A DNA stretch of 32,399 nt from assembly GCA_017501465.1 (NCBI GenBank), contig JAFVWY010000021.1, forward strand, positions 1 through 32,399, given 5' to 3'. The DNA comes from Bacilli bacterium (GTDB lineage: Bacteria > Bacillota_I > Bacilli_A > ML615J-28 > CAG-313). Shown here in pieces: positions 15,541 to 23,720 of the stretch (within the stretch, counting starts at the first letter, position 1; every line of letters starts with the position of its first letter). Made by a program: the position numbers and the translations under genes. A model generated the notes under the pieces. It had not been told where the DNA came from. It did not search any database and saw nothing but the letters and a program-made list of their open reading frames with translations.

Positions 15541-15570
15541 AAAAAAAGGAAAGAATATCTTTCCTTTTTA
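15541..15570. terminator. Bidirectional terminator between the TetR gene and a lipoprotein gene
   Basis: An 11-bp stem (AAAAGGAAAGA, 15544-15554, with 15558-15568) and a 3-base loop has T runs in both directions. It separates converging genes. Confidence 0.85.
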
Positions 15571-16077
15571 TTTTGCTTCTGCAGTAATTTCAATATAATC
15601 TTTACAAAAATATACTGTTATATTATCCATTTTAGCAATATGACGTTCTCTATTCTTTTTGACAATGTCAAATCCAGCATCCTTTAAAGCCTTATCAAAT
15701 TCTTTAAATGAGTTAGTTAAATTAATTCCATAGACATCAACAGTCAAATCTGTTATATAAACTTTAGTAATATGGTGATCATCACTATCTTTTGTTGGGT
15801 ATGGTGATACCTCATATATAACATATCGTTGTGGATAAATAATTTCGCCATTAAGTTCATATGGAATATACTCAATACTATAAAACTTTTTAAAGTTTTC
15901 TTGTTCTTCAATCATCCAATGTCCAATTAAATCACGACCTGTCATATCTTGAGTAATCCAATATTCCATATTGGTATTAAGGGGTCTTTCTAAAAATCTA
16001 ATTTCATCATCTTCTTGACATGATGAAAGACAAATAATGTTTAATAAAATAACTACCAAAAATATTATTTTTTTCAT
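15568..16077 (-). CDS. Lipoprotein of unknown function
   Basis: The 169-residue protein has a lipoprotein signal (helix 4-17, lipobox LSSC, C20). The rest is a mixed alpha/beta domain with no motif I recognise. It is acidic and contains an aromatic-rich stretch (YIPYELNGEIIYPQRYVIYEV). It starts eight bases after the stop of the Na/phosphate symporter gene, with AGGAAGA upstream, so the two are probably cotranscribed. A link to phosphate uptake is possible but unsupported by sequence. Confidence 0.75.
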   Translation of the reverse strand: MKKIIFLVVILLNIICLSSCQEDDEIRFLERPLNTNMEYWITQDMTGRDLIGHWMIEEQENFKKFYSIEYIPYELNGEIIYPQRYVIYEVSPYPTKDSDDHHITKVYITDLTVDVYGINLTNSFKEFDKALKDAGFDIVKKNRERHIAKMDNITVYFCKDYIEITAEAK

Positions 16078-16085
16078 AAGTCTTC

Positions 16086-17699
16086 CTATACTGATTCTGC
16101 AATAAACGTAATATGGTCGGCTGCACGTTCTAAATTATTAACCAAGTTAATAAAGACACCACTACTTTGAGGTTGACATTTACCTGCTTTTAATCTATCT
16201 AAATGATCTGCAATTAAAGTTGCTCTCATATTATCAATTTGATCTTCAATACTGTTAATTTCATCAATTAAGTCTAGTTTTCTAGAATTAAAAGTCATAT
16301 TAGTTAATCTATATAACTCATTGATTAGGTTTTGCATTTTACCAATTTCTTCAATAACTTTAGAAGAAAATTCTAATCCATCCTTTACAACCGATGAAGT
16401 ATATTTTGTAATATTATCCGCAAGTTCACCAATACGAAGAATATCATTTAAGTTATGATGGAATGCGGAAATCATCTTTTCTTCATTTAAAGAAATATTC
16501 AAACTAGAAATTGTTACTAAGTATGAAATAATTTCTTTACCCATCAGTTCTAGTTTACCATTAATCTTTTTAATTTTTTCTTTGTTTTCTTCTTGTTTTG
16601 ATAAAAAATCTTCAATAGACATATTTAATACATTCATTGCTTCGAAACTCATTACAGAAATTTCTTTAGTCAATTGTCCTAAAGCAACAGAAGGATACTG
16701 TAACATTCTTTCGTCCATCTTGATAAGTTGTTTTTTAATGTCTTTTTTATCTTTAATAACCTTTTCTGATATTTTAACTAAAACACTAGTTAATGGTAAG
16801 AAAATTATTGTGCAAATAACATTAAAGAATGTATGGAACATAGCAATTTGTGTCGTACTATGTTTAAACATTCGACATAAAACATCATCCATAAAACTTG
16901 GCCACAATAATAAAATAATTGTAAATATAATTGAACCTAAAAAGTTAAATAAGAAATGAATGAAAGAGGCACGCTTAGCATTTGCTGTTGCACCCATTGA
17001 GGATAAAAGAGCTGTAATACATGTACCAATATTTGTACCAAGTACAACATATAAAACACTATTACCTCCATTACCAATCACTAAACCTGTACCAACCATA
17101 GTAATTACGATTGATGTTACAGCTGAAGATGATTGGACAATTGCAGTTATAATAGCACCCAAGATAACTAAAACTAAAGGATTAGAAACTTTAGAAAGAG
17201 TATCTTGAATAATAGTTGATTCACTCTTAAGATATTCCATAGCGTTTGACATTGATTCAAGCCCAATAAAAATCAAGCCTAAACCAGCAAGTGCAATCCC
17301 TAAAACCTTTACTTTATCCGTTTTACCAAGCATATTAATAAATATACCTATAGCAGCCAAAGCCATAGCATACATTGAAACATCAAAAGATTTTAATGCG
17401 ACAATTTGTGCGGTAATTGTTGTACCAATATTAGCACCCATAATAACAGTTGCAGCTTGAAATAAACTCATAACTCCAGCATTAACAAAACCTACAACTA
17501 GAACTGTTGTTGCTGATGATGATTGTACAACAGCTGTTGTTGCAGCACCAATACCAACACCTACAATTTTACTTTTACTACTTTTATTAAATAATTTTTT
17601 TAATCCTCTATTAGCAAGAACTTCAATATTATCTGATAATAATTTGCATCCAATTAAGAAAGTACCTAAACCAGCAATAAACAATATTACATTAGACAC
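16086..17699 (-). CDS. Na+/phosphate symporter with C-terminal PhoU-like domain
   Basis: The 537-residue protein has the two inverted PNaS repeats with QSSSATT (TTAVVQSSSATTVLV) and QSSSAVTSI, each paired with a G-x-N-I-G-T-T/C motif (MGANIGTTITA, LGTNIGTCITA). After about residue 330 a helical PhoU-like domain follows. It imports phosphate with sodium and probably tunes uptake through the PhoU part. The start is GTG 17697-17699: GGAGG lies eight bases upstream, while the ATG at 17727-17729 falls at the predicted transcription start and the ATG at 17712-17714 overlaps the ribosome binding site. It is the first gene of a pair with a lipoprotein. Confidence 0.92.
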   Translation of the reverse strand: MSNVILFIAGLGTFLIGCKLLSDNIEVLANRGLKKLFNKSSKSKIVGVGIGAATTAVVQSSSATTVLVVGFVNAGVMSLFQAATVIMGANIGTTITAQIVALKSFDVSMYAMALAAIGIFINMLGKTDKVKVLGIALAGLGLIFIGLESMSNAMEYLKSESTIIQDTLSKVSNPLVLVILGAIITAIVQSSSAVTSIVITMVGTGLVIGNGGNSVLYVVLGTNIGTCITALLSSMGATANAKRASFIHFLFNFLGSIIFTIILLLWPSFMDDVLCRMFKHSTTQIAMFHTFFNVICTIIFLPLTSVLVKISEKVIKDKKDIKKQLIKMDERMLQYPSVALGQLTKEISVMSFEAMNVLNMSIEDFLSKQEENKEKIKKINGKLELMGKEIISYLVTISSLNISLNEEKMISAFHHNLNDILRIGELADNITKYTSSVVKDGLEFSSKVIEEIGKMQNLINELYRLTNMTFNSRKLDLIDEINSIEDQIDNMRATLIADHLDRLKAGKCQPQSSGVFINLVNNLERAADHITFIAESV

Positions 17700-17733
17700 A
17701 ATAAAATCCTCCATATTAATAATTATCATAAAT

Positions 17734-17742
17734 ATTATAACA
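17734..17742 (-). promoter_or_regulatory. Extended -10 promoter of the Na/phosphate symporter gene
   Basis: On the minus strand TGT-TATAAT forms an extended -10, with TATAAT at 17734-17739. No clear -35 is seen. The predicted start near 17727 supports the downstream GTG as the true start codon. Confidence 0.5.
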
Positions 17743-17781
17743 CAAAATAATCAAAGATTGTTAATAAATGTCTTAAATTGC

Positions 17782-17814
17782 AAAAAAAGTAAAAACAATA
17801 TGTTTTTACTTTTT
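17782..17814 (-). terminator. Terminator of the unknown membrane protein gene
   Basis: A 14-bp stem (AAAAAGTAAAAACA, 17784-17797, with 17801-17814) and a 3-base loop is followed on the minus strand by seven T. Confidence 0.85.
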
Positions 17815-18709
17815 ATAATTCTGCTTTTTTTATCTTTTTTAGATATCTTACTGATTTAATTATTTTATATAAAGATAATCCTAAAATCGTTAATGCAATT
17901 ATAATTCCAGTTGCTCCAATCATAATTTGATTAAAATAATTATCATTGTCAACATTAAATTCAGCTAATAAAGCTGTTTCTAAACCTAATAACATAATTA
18001 ATGATGCAGCCATTGAAACAATACGTGATGTAGAAATAACCGGGCTTTTATATTTTCTGAACTTTATCATATTAATTAAACTAGAAATAACTGAATAAAA
18101 AGTATAAAAAGCCATGATGTAAATTAATACCCCAGGGAAAACATATTTTTCACCATATATGATTACTAAGATCAAAATAAAAATTAAATTAATATTTAAT
18201 AATAACAATGTTAATGAACTTTTAATTGCTTGTTTATGTTCTGCGATTAAATTCTTGCCGATTTTATTAATTGAAGTAAATACAACAAGTCTAATTCTTA
18301 TAATCACAAGTAGTAAATAATATAATGCCAAAACAATAAACCAAATAGAGTTATATAAAATACCTGTAGTTAATTTATACACAACAAATGATAAATTAAT
18401 CGCTAAAGCACTATACAATAATACATTTGTTTTAAATGTTAAATCATGATAAAACTTATAAATATATTTATTTTTCATTAAAGAAGTTACGATTTTTTTA
18501 TAAATTTTTGGACCATACTTGATAAAAAATAAAACAATAACAACCAATGAATAAAATGAAATAATATAAGACAATATTGCAATTAAACTATATTCAATAT
18601 GATTTTTAAAAACTAACACAAGTCCTACAACACTTAATATTGAGGTTAAAAACGTAATTAGCCAATGTGGATATAATAATTTTAGTATTATATTTTTAAT
18701 TTTTTCCAT
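17813..18709 (-). CDS. Multispan membrane protein of unknown function
   Basis: The 298-residue protein has about eight predicted membrane helices (near 15-33, 40-64, 95-112, 118-142, 165-185, 190-212, 227-250, 262-285) and basic cytoplasmic ends. I recognise no family motif. The middle part is rich in Leu/Ile/Tyr, with short loops. GGAGGTTAATT precedes the ATG, a strong ribosome binding site. It is flanked by terminators on both sides, so it appears to be a single-gene unit. A transporter or sensor is possible, but nothing in the sequence decides. Confidence 0.75.
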   Translation of the reverse strand: MEKIKNIILKLLYPHWLITFLTSILSVVGLVLVFKNHIEYSLIAILSYIISFYSLVVIVLFFIKYGPKIYKKIVTSLMKNKYIYKFYHDLTFKTNVLLYSALAINLSFVVYKLTTGILYNSIWFIVLALYYLLLVIIRIRLVVFTSINKIGKNLIAEHKQAIKSSLTLLLLNINLIFILILVIIYGEKYVFPGVLIYIMAFYTFYSVISSLINMIKFRKYKSPVISTSRIVSMAASLIMLLGLETALLAEFNVDNDNYFNQIMIGATGIIIALTILGLSLYKIIKSVRYLKKIKKAEL

Positions 18710-18751
18710 AATTAACCTCCTTCTGTATTATTTTATCACAATTTTATAATA

Positions 18752-18787
18752 TAAAAAACTTATTATAGAAAATTTCTATAACAAGTT
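18752..18787 (-). terminator. Terminator of the Dabb gene
   Basis: The arms at 18757-18771 and 18773-18787 pair almost perfectly (one A-C mismatch), closing on a short A/T loop. On the minus strand they are followed by six T. Confidence 0.8.
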
Positions 18788-18803
18788 AGTTAATTTTATC
18801 AAA

Positions 18804-19097
18804 TTATTCTTCAAAATAATCAATAGCTACACTAGCTTCTCTAATTTCGTGCATTAATTTTTTTACAACACTACAATGATATGGATCATTTTGATAGTCA
18901 TTTAAATCTTCCACGCTATCAAACCAAGTTTCTAAAATAATATCATAACTTCTTTCACTATGTAAGAAATCAACACCAACAACAATCTTTCTTAACATTG
19001 GTACATTTCCAACCATACTAAGAAGAGTATTCTTAGCTTCTTCTATTCTGTTTTTACATTCTTCTTTAATTTTAAAACAAACGATATGTTTTACCAT
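18804..19097 (-). CDS. Dabb-domain protein (stress-responsive A/B barrel)
   Basis: The 97-residue protein matches the dimeric alpha-beta barrel Dabb family: MVKHIVCFKIKEE at the start, the central LETWFDSVEDLNDYQNDPYH segment, and a final IDYFEE strand. Members are found from plants to bacteria and a few act as small enzymes, but most bacterial ones have no known substrate. GGAGGT precedes the ATG. A -10 TATAAT (19127-19132, minus strand) lies 29 bases before the start codon, without a clear -35. It is a single-gene unit. Confidence 0.88.
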   Translation of the reverse strand: MVKHIVCFKIKEECKNRIEEAKNTLLSMVGNVPMLRKIVVGVDFLHSERSYDIILETWFDSVEDLNDYQNDPYHCSVVKKLMHEIREASVAIDYFEE

Positions 19098-19142
19098 ATT
19101 TTACCTCCGGAATAAATCTTATAACCATTATACTACAAAAAA

Positions 19143-19184
19143 CAAAAAAAGTAATGAAAAAAGGGAAAGTTTTCTTTCCCTTTT
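19143..19184 (-). terminator. Terminator of the ABC exporter operon
   Basis: An 11-bp stem (AAAAGGGAAAG, 19159-19169, with 19174-19184) and a TTTT loop is followed on the minus strand by a T run. The second gene's stop codon overlaps the stem. Confidence 0.88.
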
Positions 19185-21099
19185 ACTCTAGTTCAAATGC
19201 ACCTGTATATAGTTGATAATAAGTTCCCTTATCTTCAATTAAAGATTCATGTGTACCCCTTTCAATAATTCTACCATGATCTAAAACCATAATAACATCT
19301 GAATCTTTGACAGTAGATAGTCTATGAGCTATTACAAAAACAGTTCTTCCTTCCATTAACTTATCCATGCCTTTTTGAACAATGGCTTCTGTTCTAGTAT
19401 CTATACTAGATGTTGCTTCATCTAATATCATAACTGGTGGATCAGCAACTGCAGCACGTGCTATTGCAATTAATTGTCTTTGACCTTGAGATAGGTTAGC
19501 ACCATTATTAGTTAAAAGCGTATTGTATCCTTCAGGTAATCTTGTGATAAAATCATCTGCACCTGCTAATTTTGCAGCTTCAATACATTGTTCATCAGTT
19601 GCGTCTAGATAACCATAACGAATATTGTCCATTACAGTACCTGTAAATAAATTTGTATCTTGTAAAACAATACCAAGTGATCTTCTTAAATCGCTTTTCT
19701 TAATCTTATTAATGTTAATACCATCATATCTAACTTTTCCATCAGCGATATCATAGAATCTATTAATTAGATTTGTAATTGTTGTTTTTCCTGCACCAGT
19801 TGCTCCTACAAAAGCTACTTTTTGGCCAGGTTCAGCATATAAAGATATGTCATGTAAAACAGGTTTACCTTCTTCGTATTCAAAATCTACTTGATGCATT
19901 CTAACATCACCCTTTAATTCAGTGAAAGTAATAGTACCATCACCATGAGGATGTTTCCAAGCCCAACGGCCTGTATGTTCAGTAGTTTCTGTAATTGTAC
20001 CATCTTCATTGATAATAGCATTTACTAAAGTAACATACCCTTCATCAACTTCCGGAGTTTCATCCATTAAGTCGAATACTCTTTGTGCACCAGCAAGTGA
20101 TCTTAAAATTGAGTTAATTTGTTGAGACAATTGGTTAACATTACTTGTGAATTGTCTTGTCATATTTAGGAATGGAACAACAAATGAAATGCCAAAAATT
20201 TTAAATGTATCATTAAATAATAAACCTAATCCAATATTTTTAGCCTCTAAAGTAATTAATAATCCACCAACCACAGCAATAATAACATATAAAATATTAC
20301 CAATATTCATAATGATTGGGCCTAAAATATTAGCATATGCATTTGCTTTAAAAGAAACATCTCTTAATTCTTCATTAATATCTTCTAATTCTTCAATACA
20401 TTTTTCTTCACGATTGAATACTTTAACTACTTTTTGGCCATTCATTGATTCTTGAATATATCCTTCAAGTTTACCAATAGACTTTTGTTGCGCAATCATA
20501 TACTTAGCAGCACCGCCACCAAACTTCTTAGAAATTATCAACATAAAGACAACGCCTAGTAAAACAATTAAAGTTAAATAGATACTGTAATAAATCATAA
20601 TACCAAATACTGAAATTACTACGGCCGCAGCTCTTAAAATAGCAGGGAAAGATCCAGATACTAGTTCCCTTAAAGTATCTATATCATTAGTGTAATAACT
20701 CATAATATCACCATGTTTATGAGTGTCGAAATATTTAATTGGTAAGTTTTGCATACCACTAAACATTTGAATTCTTAACTTACTTAAGAAGCCTTGTGTA
20801 ATAATAGCTAATAGTTGTGTATATAAAACTGTTAATATAATAGAAATTACATACATAGATACTAAGAATATAATTAAACCACTGATTTCTTTCCAAGCAC
20901 CTTCCCAATTTCTAAATGGTTGATAAAATTCAATTGCAGCAATAATCTTTTGCGTCAACATATTAGGAATAGCCGCAGCTGCAGCACTAAATAAAATACA
21001 AAAGATTGTAACTGGAACTAAAACTGGATAATATTTAAATAATAGTTTAATTGTTCTTTTTAGAGGATGACCATGAATTTTCATCTTTTTATTATTCAT
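19183..21099 (-). CDS. ABC exporter half, catalytically intact subunit
   Basis: The 638-residue protein has six membrane helices and a nucleotide-binding domain: Walker A GATGAGKTT, Q-loop VLQDTN, signature LSQGQ (non-canonical), Walker B VMILDE with catalytic Glu, and H-loop IAHRLS. About 45 residues are inserted between the membrane and ATPase parts, including GRWAWKHPHGDG, a feature seen in related Bacillota exporters. The frame is open to 21198, but GGAGG lies eight bases before ATG 21097-21099, so that start is chosen. It overlaps the upstream gene by eight bases. With the neighbour it forms a heterodimer of the TM287/288 or BmrCD type, and the exported substrate is unknown. Confidence 0.92.
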   Translation of the reverse strand: MNNKKMKIHGHPLKRTIKLLFKYYPVLVPVTIFCILFSAAAAAIPNMLTQKIIAAIEFYQPFRNWEGAWKEISGLIIFLVSMYVISIILTVLYTQLLAIITQGFLSKLRIQMFSGMQNLPIKYFDTHKHGDIMSYYTNDIDTLRELVSGSFPAILRAAAVVISVFGIMIYYSIYLTLIVLLGVVFMLIISKKFGGGAAKYMIAQQKSIGKLEGYIQESMNGQKVVKVFNREEKCIEELEDINEELRDVSFKANAYANILGPIIMNIGNILYVIIAVVGGLLITLEAKNIGLGLLFNDTFKIFGISFVVPFLNMTRQFTSNVNQLSQQINSILRSLAGAQRVFDLMDETPEVDEGYVTLVNAIINEDGTITETTEHTGRWAWKHPHGDGTITFTELKGDVRMHQVDFEYEEGKPVLHDISLYAEPGQKVAFVGATGAGKTTITNLINRFYDIADGKVRYDGININKIKKSDLRRSLGIVLQDTNLFTGTVMDNIRYGYLDATDEQCIEAAKLAGADDFITRLPEGYNTLLTNNGANLSQGQRQLIAIARAAVADPPVMILDEATSSIDTRTEAIVQKGMDKLMEGRTVFVIAHRLSTVKDSDVIMVLDHGRIIERGTHESLIEDKGTYYQLYTGAFELE

Positions 21100-22834
21100 T
21101 ATCATCACCTCCATTAGTTTGTTGTTCATATACTTCTTTATAAATAATAGAATCACGAAGTAACTCTTCATGAGTTCCAGCGTTAACGATTCGACCATTA
21201 TCTAAAACAAGTATTAAATCCGCATCCATAACAGATGAAACTCTTTGAGCAATAATAATTTTTGTTGTTTCAGGAATATACTTTTTGAACCCTTCTCTAA
21301 TTAAGGCATCAGTTTTCATATCAACAGCACTTGTAGAATCATCTAAAATTAAAATTTTAGGTTTTTTAAGTAGTGCTCTAGCAATACATAATCTTTGTTT
21401 TTGACCACCAGAAACATTTGTACCACCTTGTTCAATATGTGTTTCATAGCCATTTGGGAATGTTGATATAAATTCATCAGCTTGAGCAAGTTTACATGCT
21501 TCAATGATTTCTTCTTGGGTAGCATTAATATTACCCCAACGAAGGTTTTCATTAATTGTGCCACTAAATAATAAATTCTTTTGAAGAACCATTGATACAG
21601 CATCTCTTAATGATTCTATATCATAGTCTTTAACATTAATACCACCAACAAATAACTCGCCTTCTGTAACATCATAAAGTCTAGGGATAAGTTGAACAAG
21701 AGTTGTTTTGCTTGAACCGGTACCACCTAGGATACCTACTGTCATACCAGAATCAATATGTAAATCAACATCGCTTAATGCATTAACTTCAGCCTTTTTG
21801 GAATATTTAAATGAAACACCTTTAAAATCAATTGAACCATCTTTAACTTCATAAACTGGTGTTTCAGGATTTTTTAAACCTGGTTCTTCATCTAATACTT
21901 CACAAATACGTTTTGCAGATTCAGCTGACATTGTAAGCATAACATATATCATTGATAACATCATTAAGCTCATTAATAATTGCATACTATAAACTAACAT
22001 TGAACTAATGTGTCCTACATCAATTTTAGTACCACCATATTTAACTGATAACATTGCTCCAATTACTAGTACTGCTACCATATTAATATACATACAAATA
22101 TTCATTAATGGTTGGTTAAAAGCGACTATACGTTCTGCTTTTGTAAAGTCTTTCATGATGTCATCTGATGCATCAGCAAATTTTTGTTTTTCATATTCTT
22201 CTTTAGAAAAACCTTTCACCACTCTCATACCACGAACATTTTCTTCAATAGACTCATTTAAAGTATCATATTTTTTGAAGACTCTTCTAAATGCAGGCAT
22301 TGCTTTTTTGGCAACCCAAAGTAAACCAATTACTAAAATTGGAACAACTACTACATATGATACAGCAAGCATTCCACCCATTATGAAAGACATAATGATT
22401 GAAAAACAAAACATTAAAGGACTTCTTACAGCAGTTCTTATGATCATCATAAAAGACATACGAACATAAGCAACGTCAACTGTAAGTCTTGTCACTAAAG
22501 AAGCATTTGAGAATTTATCAATATTTTCAAAAGAGAACTTTTGAATTTGATCAAACATATCTTTTCTTAAGTTTTTACCAAAGCCTGTTGATGCTTTTGC
22601 AGCATTAACACCTGCTATTGCAGCACAAAGAAGTGAAACAATAGCCATTCCTATTAATAAAACTCCAGTCCATACTATTTTATCAACATCTAAACCTTCT
22701 TTAATTTGATTTACTAAATTGGCCGTAATGAAAGGGATTATTGTTTCAATAATCGCTTCAAATGTCATAAATAAAATTGTAATAATAGTTGGTTTTTTAT
22801 ATTCTCTAATTGAACGGGCTAATTTTTTTATCAT
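21092..22834 (-). CDS. ABC exporter half, degenerate-site subunit
   Basis: The 580-residue protein has six membrane helices (to about 305) and an ATPase domain: Walker A GGTGSSKT (370-377), Q-loop VLQKN, signature VSGGQ (474-478), Walker B LILDD and switch segment IIAQR. Its catalytic glutamate is replaced by Asp499 and its switch histidine by Gln530. The partner subunit keeps Glu and His but has a changed signature (LSQGQ). The pair would therefore have one working and one degenerate ATP site, as in asymmetric heterodimeric exporters. AAAGGAG precedes the ATG. It is the first gene of the operon. Confidence 0.93.
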   Translation of the reverse strand: MIKKLARSIREYKKPTIITILFMTFEAIIETIIPFITANLVNQIKEGLDVDKIVWTGVLLIGMAIVSLLCAAIAGVNAAKASTGFGKNLRKDMFDQIQKFSFENIDKFSNASLVTRLTVDVAYVRMSFMMIIRTAVRSPLMFCFSIIMSFIMGGMLAVSYVVVVPILVIGLLWVAKKAMPAFRRVFKKYDTLNESIEENVRGMRVVKGFSKEEYEKQKFADASDDIMKDFTKAERIVAFNQPLMNICMYINMVAVLVIGAMLSVKYGGTKIDVGHISSMLVYSMQLLMSLMMLSMIYVMLTMSAESAKRICEVLDEEPGLKNPETPVYEVKDGSIDFKGVSFKYSKKAEVNALSDVDLHIDSGMTVGILGGTGSSKTTLVQLIPRLYDVTEGELFVGGINVKDYDIESLRDAVSMVLQKNLLFSGTINENLRWGNINATQEEIIEACKLAQADEFISTFPNGYETHIEQGGTNVSGGQKQRLCIARALLKKPKILILDDSTSAVDMKTDALIREGFKKYIPETTKIIIAQRVSSVMDADLILVLDNGRIVNAGTHEELLRDSIIYKEVYEQQTNGGDDNE

Positions 22835-22868
22835 TTAATTACTCCTTTCACAAAAAACATACTAAATT

Positions 22869-22897
22869 ATTTTACCATTTTCTGTAAGAAAAATCAA
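22869..22897 (-). promoter_or_regulatory. Promoter of the ABC exporter operon
   Basis: On the minus strand, -35 TTGATT (22892-22897), 17-bp spacer, extended -10 TGG-TAAAAT (22869-22874). Confidence 0.65.
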
Positions 22898-22924
22898 GTT
22901 AATATAAATGAACTTTAAATGAAT

Positions 22925-22964
22925 ATTAAAAAATAAAACAAGCAAATTAATACTTGCTTGTTTT
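22925..22964 (-). terminator. Terminator of the polA operon
   Basis: An 11-bp stem (AAAACAAGCAA, 22935-22945, with 22954-22964) and an 8-base loop is followed on the minus strand by a T-rich tail (TTTTATTTTTTAA). The stop codon of xth overlaps the stem. Confidence 0.85.
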
Positions 22965-23712
22965 AAATATCAATATGTAATATAACTGGTGCATGATCAC
23001 TACCTAATACTTCCGTAGCAATCATTGAATCAATAACTAAATCTTTAATATCTTCAGATACTAAAAAATAATCAATTCTCCAACCAATGTTTTTTTCTCT
23101 AGAATTAAAACGATAACTCCACCATGAATATTCAACAGTATCAGGATATAAATATCTAAATGTATCTATAAAACCACTATTTAAAAGTTGACTAAATTTC
23201 GTTCTTTCTTCAATCGTAAAACCAGGATTTTTAGTATTAGCTTCTGGGTTTTTAAGATCAATTGGATTGTGTGCAACATTTAAATCCCCTGTGTAAATAA
23301 CCGGCTTTGACAATTTTAATTCATTCAAGTAAGCTCTCATATCATCTTCAAAAATCATACGATAATCTAGTCTTTTTAATTCTTGTTGAGCATTTGGTAC
23401 ATAACAACAAACAAAGAAAAACTTATCAAACTCTAAAGTGATAACTCTTCCTTCATCATTATATTTACCATGTATTCCATATATTACATTATTTGGTCTT
23501 TCTTTTGAATATACTAAAGTACCACTATACCCTTTTTTTATAGCACTACTCATAAATTGATAGTACCCAGCTTGGGTTAAATCTGCTTGGCCTTCTTGCA
23601 TTTTCGTTTCTTGAACACAAAAGATATCAGCGTCCATTTTATCGAAAAAATCACAAAAACCTTTAGTATAACATGCTCTTATTCCATTTACATTCCAGCT
23701 TACTAATTTCAT
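22963..23712 (-). CDS. xth: Exodeoxyribonuclease III / AP endonuclease
   Basis: The 249-residue protein has the full set of ExoIII/ExoA motifs: WNVNGIRA, the metal ligand in QETKMQ, YVPNAQQELKRLDYR, TGDLNVAH with catalytic Asp and Asn, SWWSYR, GWRIDYFLVS and the final SDHAPV. It cuts DNA at abasic sites and trims 3' ends in base excision repair. The start has GAGGA upstream and lies nine bases after the flavoprotein gene. Being the last gene after polA fits a repair operon. Confidence 0.95.
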   Translation of the reverse strand: MKLVSWNVNGIRACYTKGFCDFFDKMDADIFCVQETKMQEGQADLTQAGYYQFMSSAIKKGYSGTLVYSKERPNNVIYGIHGKYNDEGRVITLEFDKFFFVCCYVPNAQQELKRLDYRMIFEDDMRAYLNELKLSKPVIYTGDLNVAHNPIDLKNPEANTKNPGFTIEERTKFSQLLNSGFIDTFRYLYPDTVEYSWWSYRFNSREKNIGWRIDYFLVSEDIKDLVIDSMIATEVLGSDHAPVILHIDI

Positions 23713-23720
23713 AATATCCT

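Noticed and set aside
21100-21198. 33-residue N-terminal extension of the second ABC subunit
   Set aside because: It overlaps the upstream gene without a ribosome binding site; the good site and spacing favour the ATG at 21097-21099.
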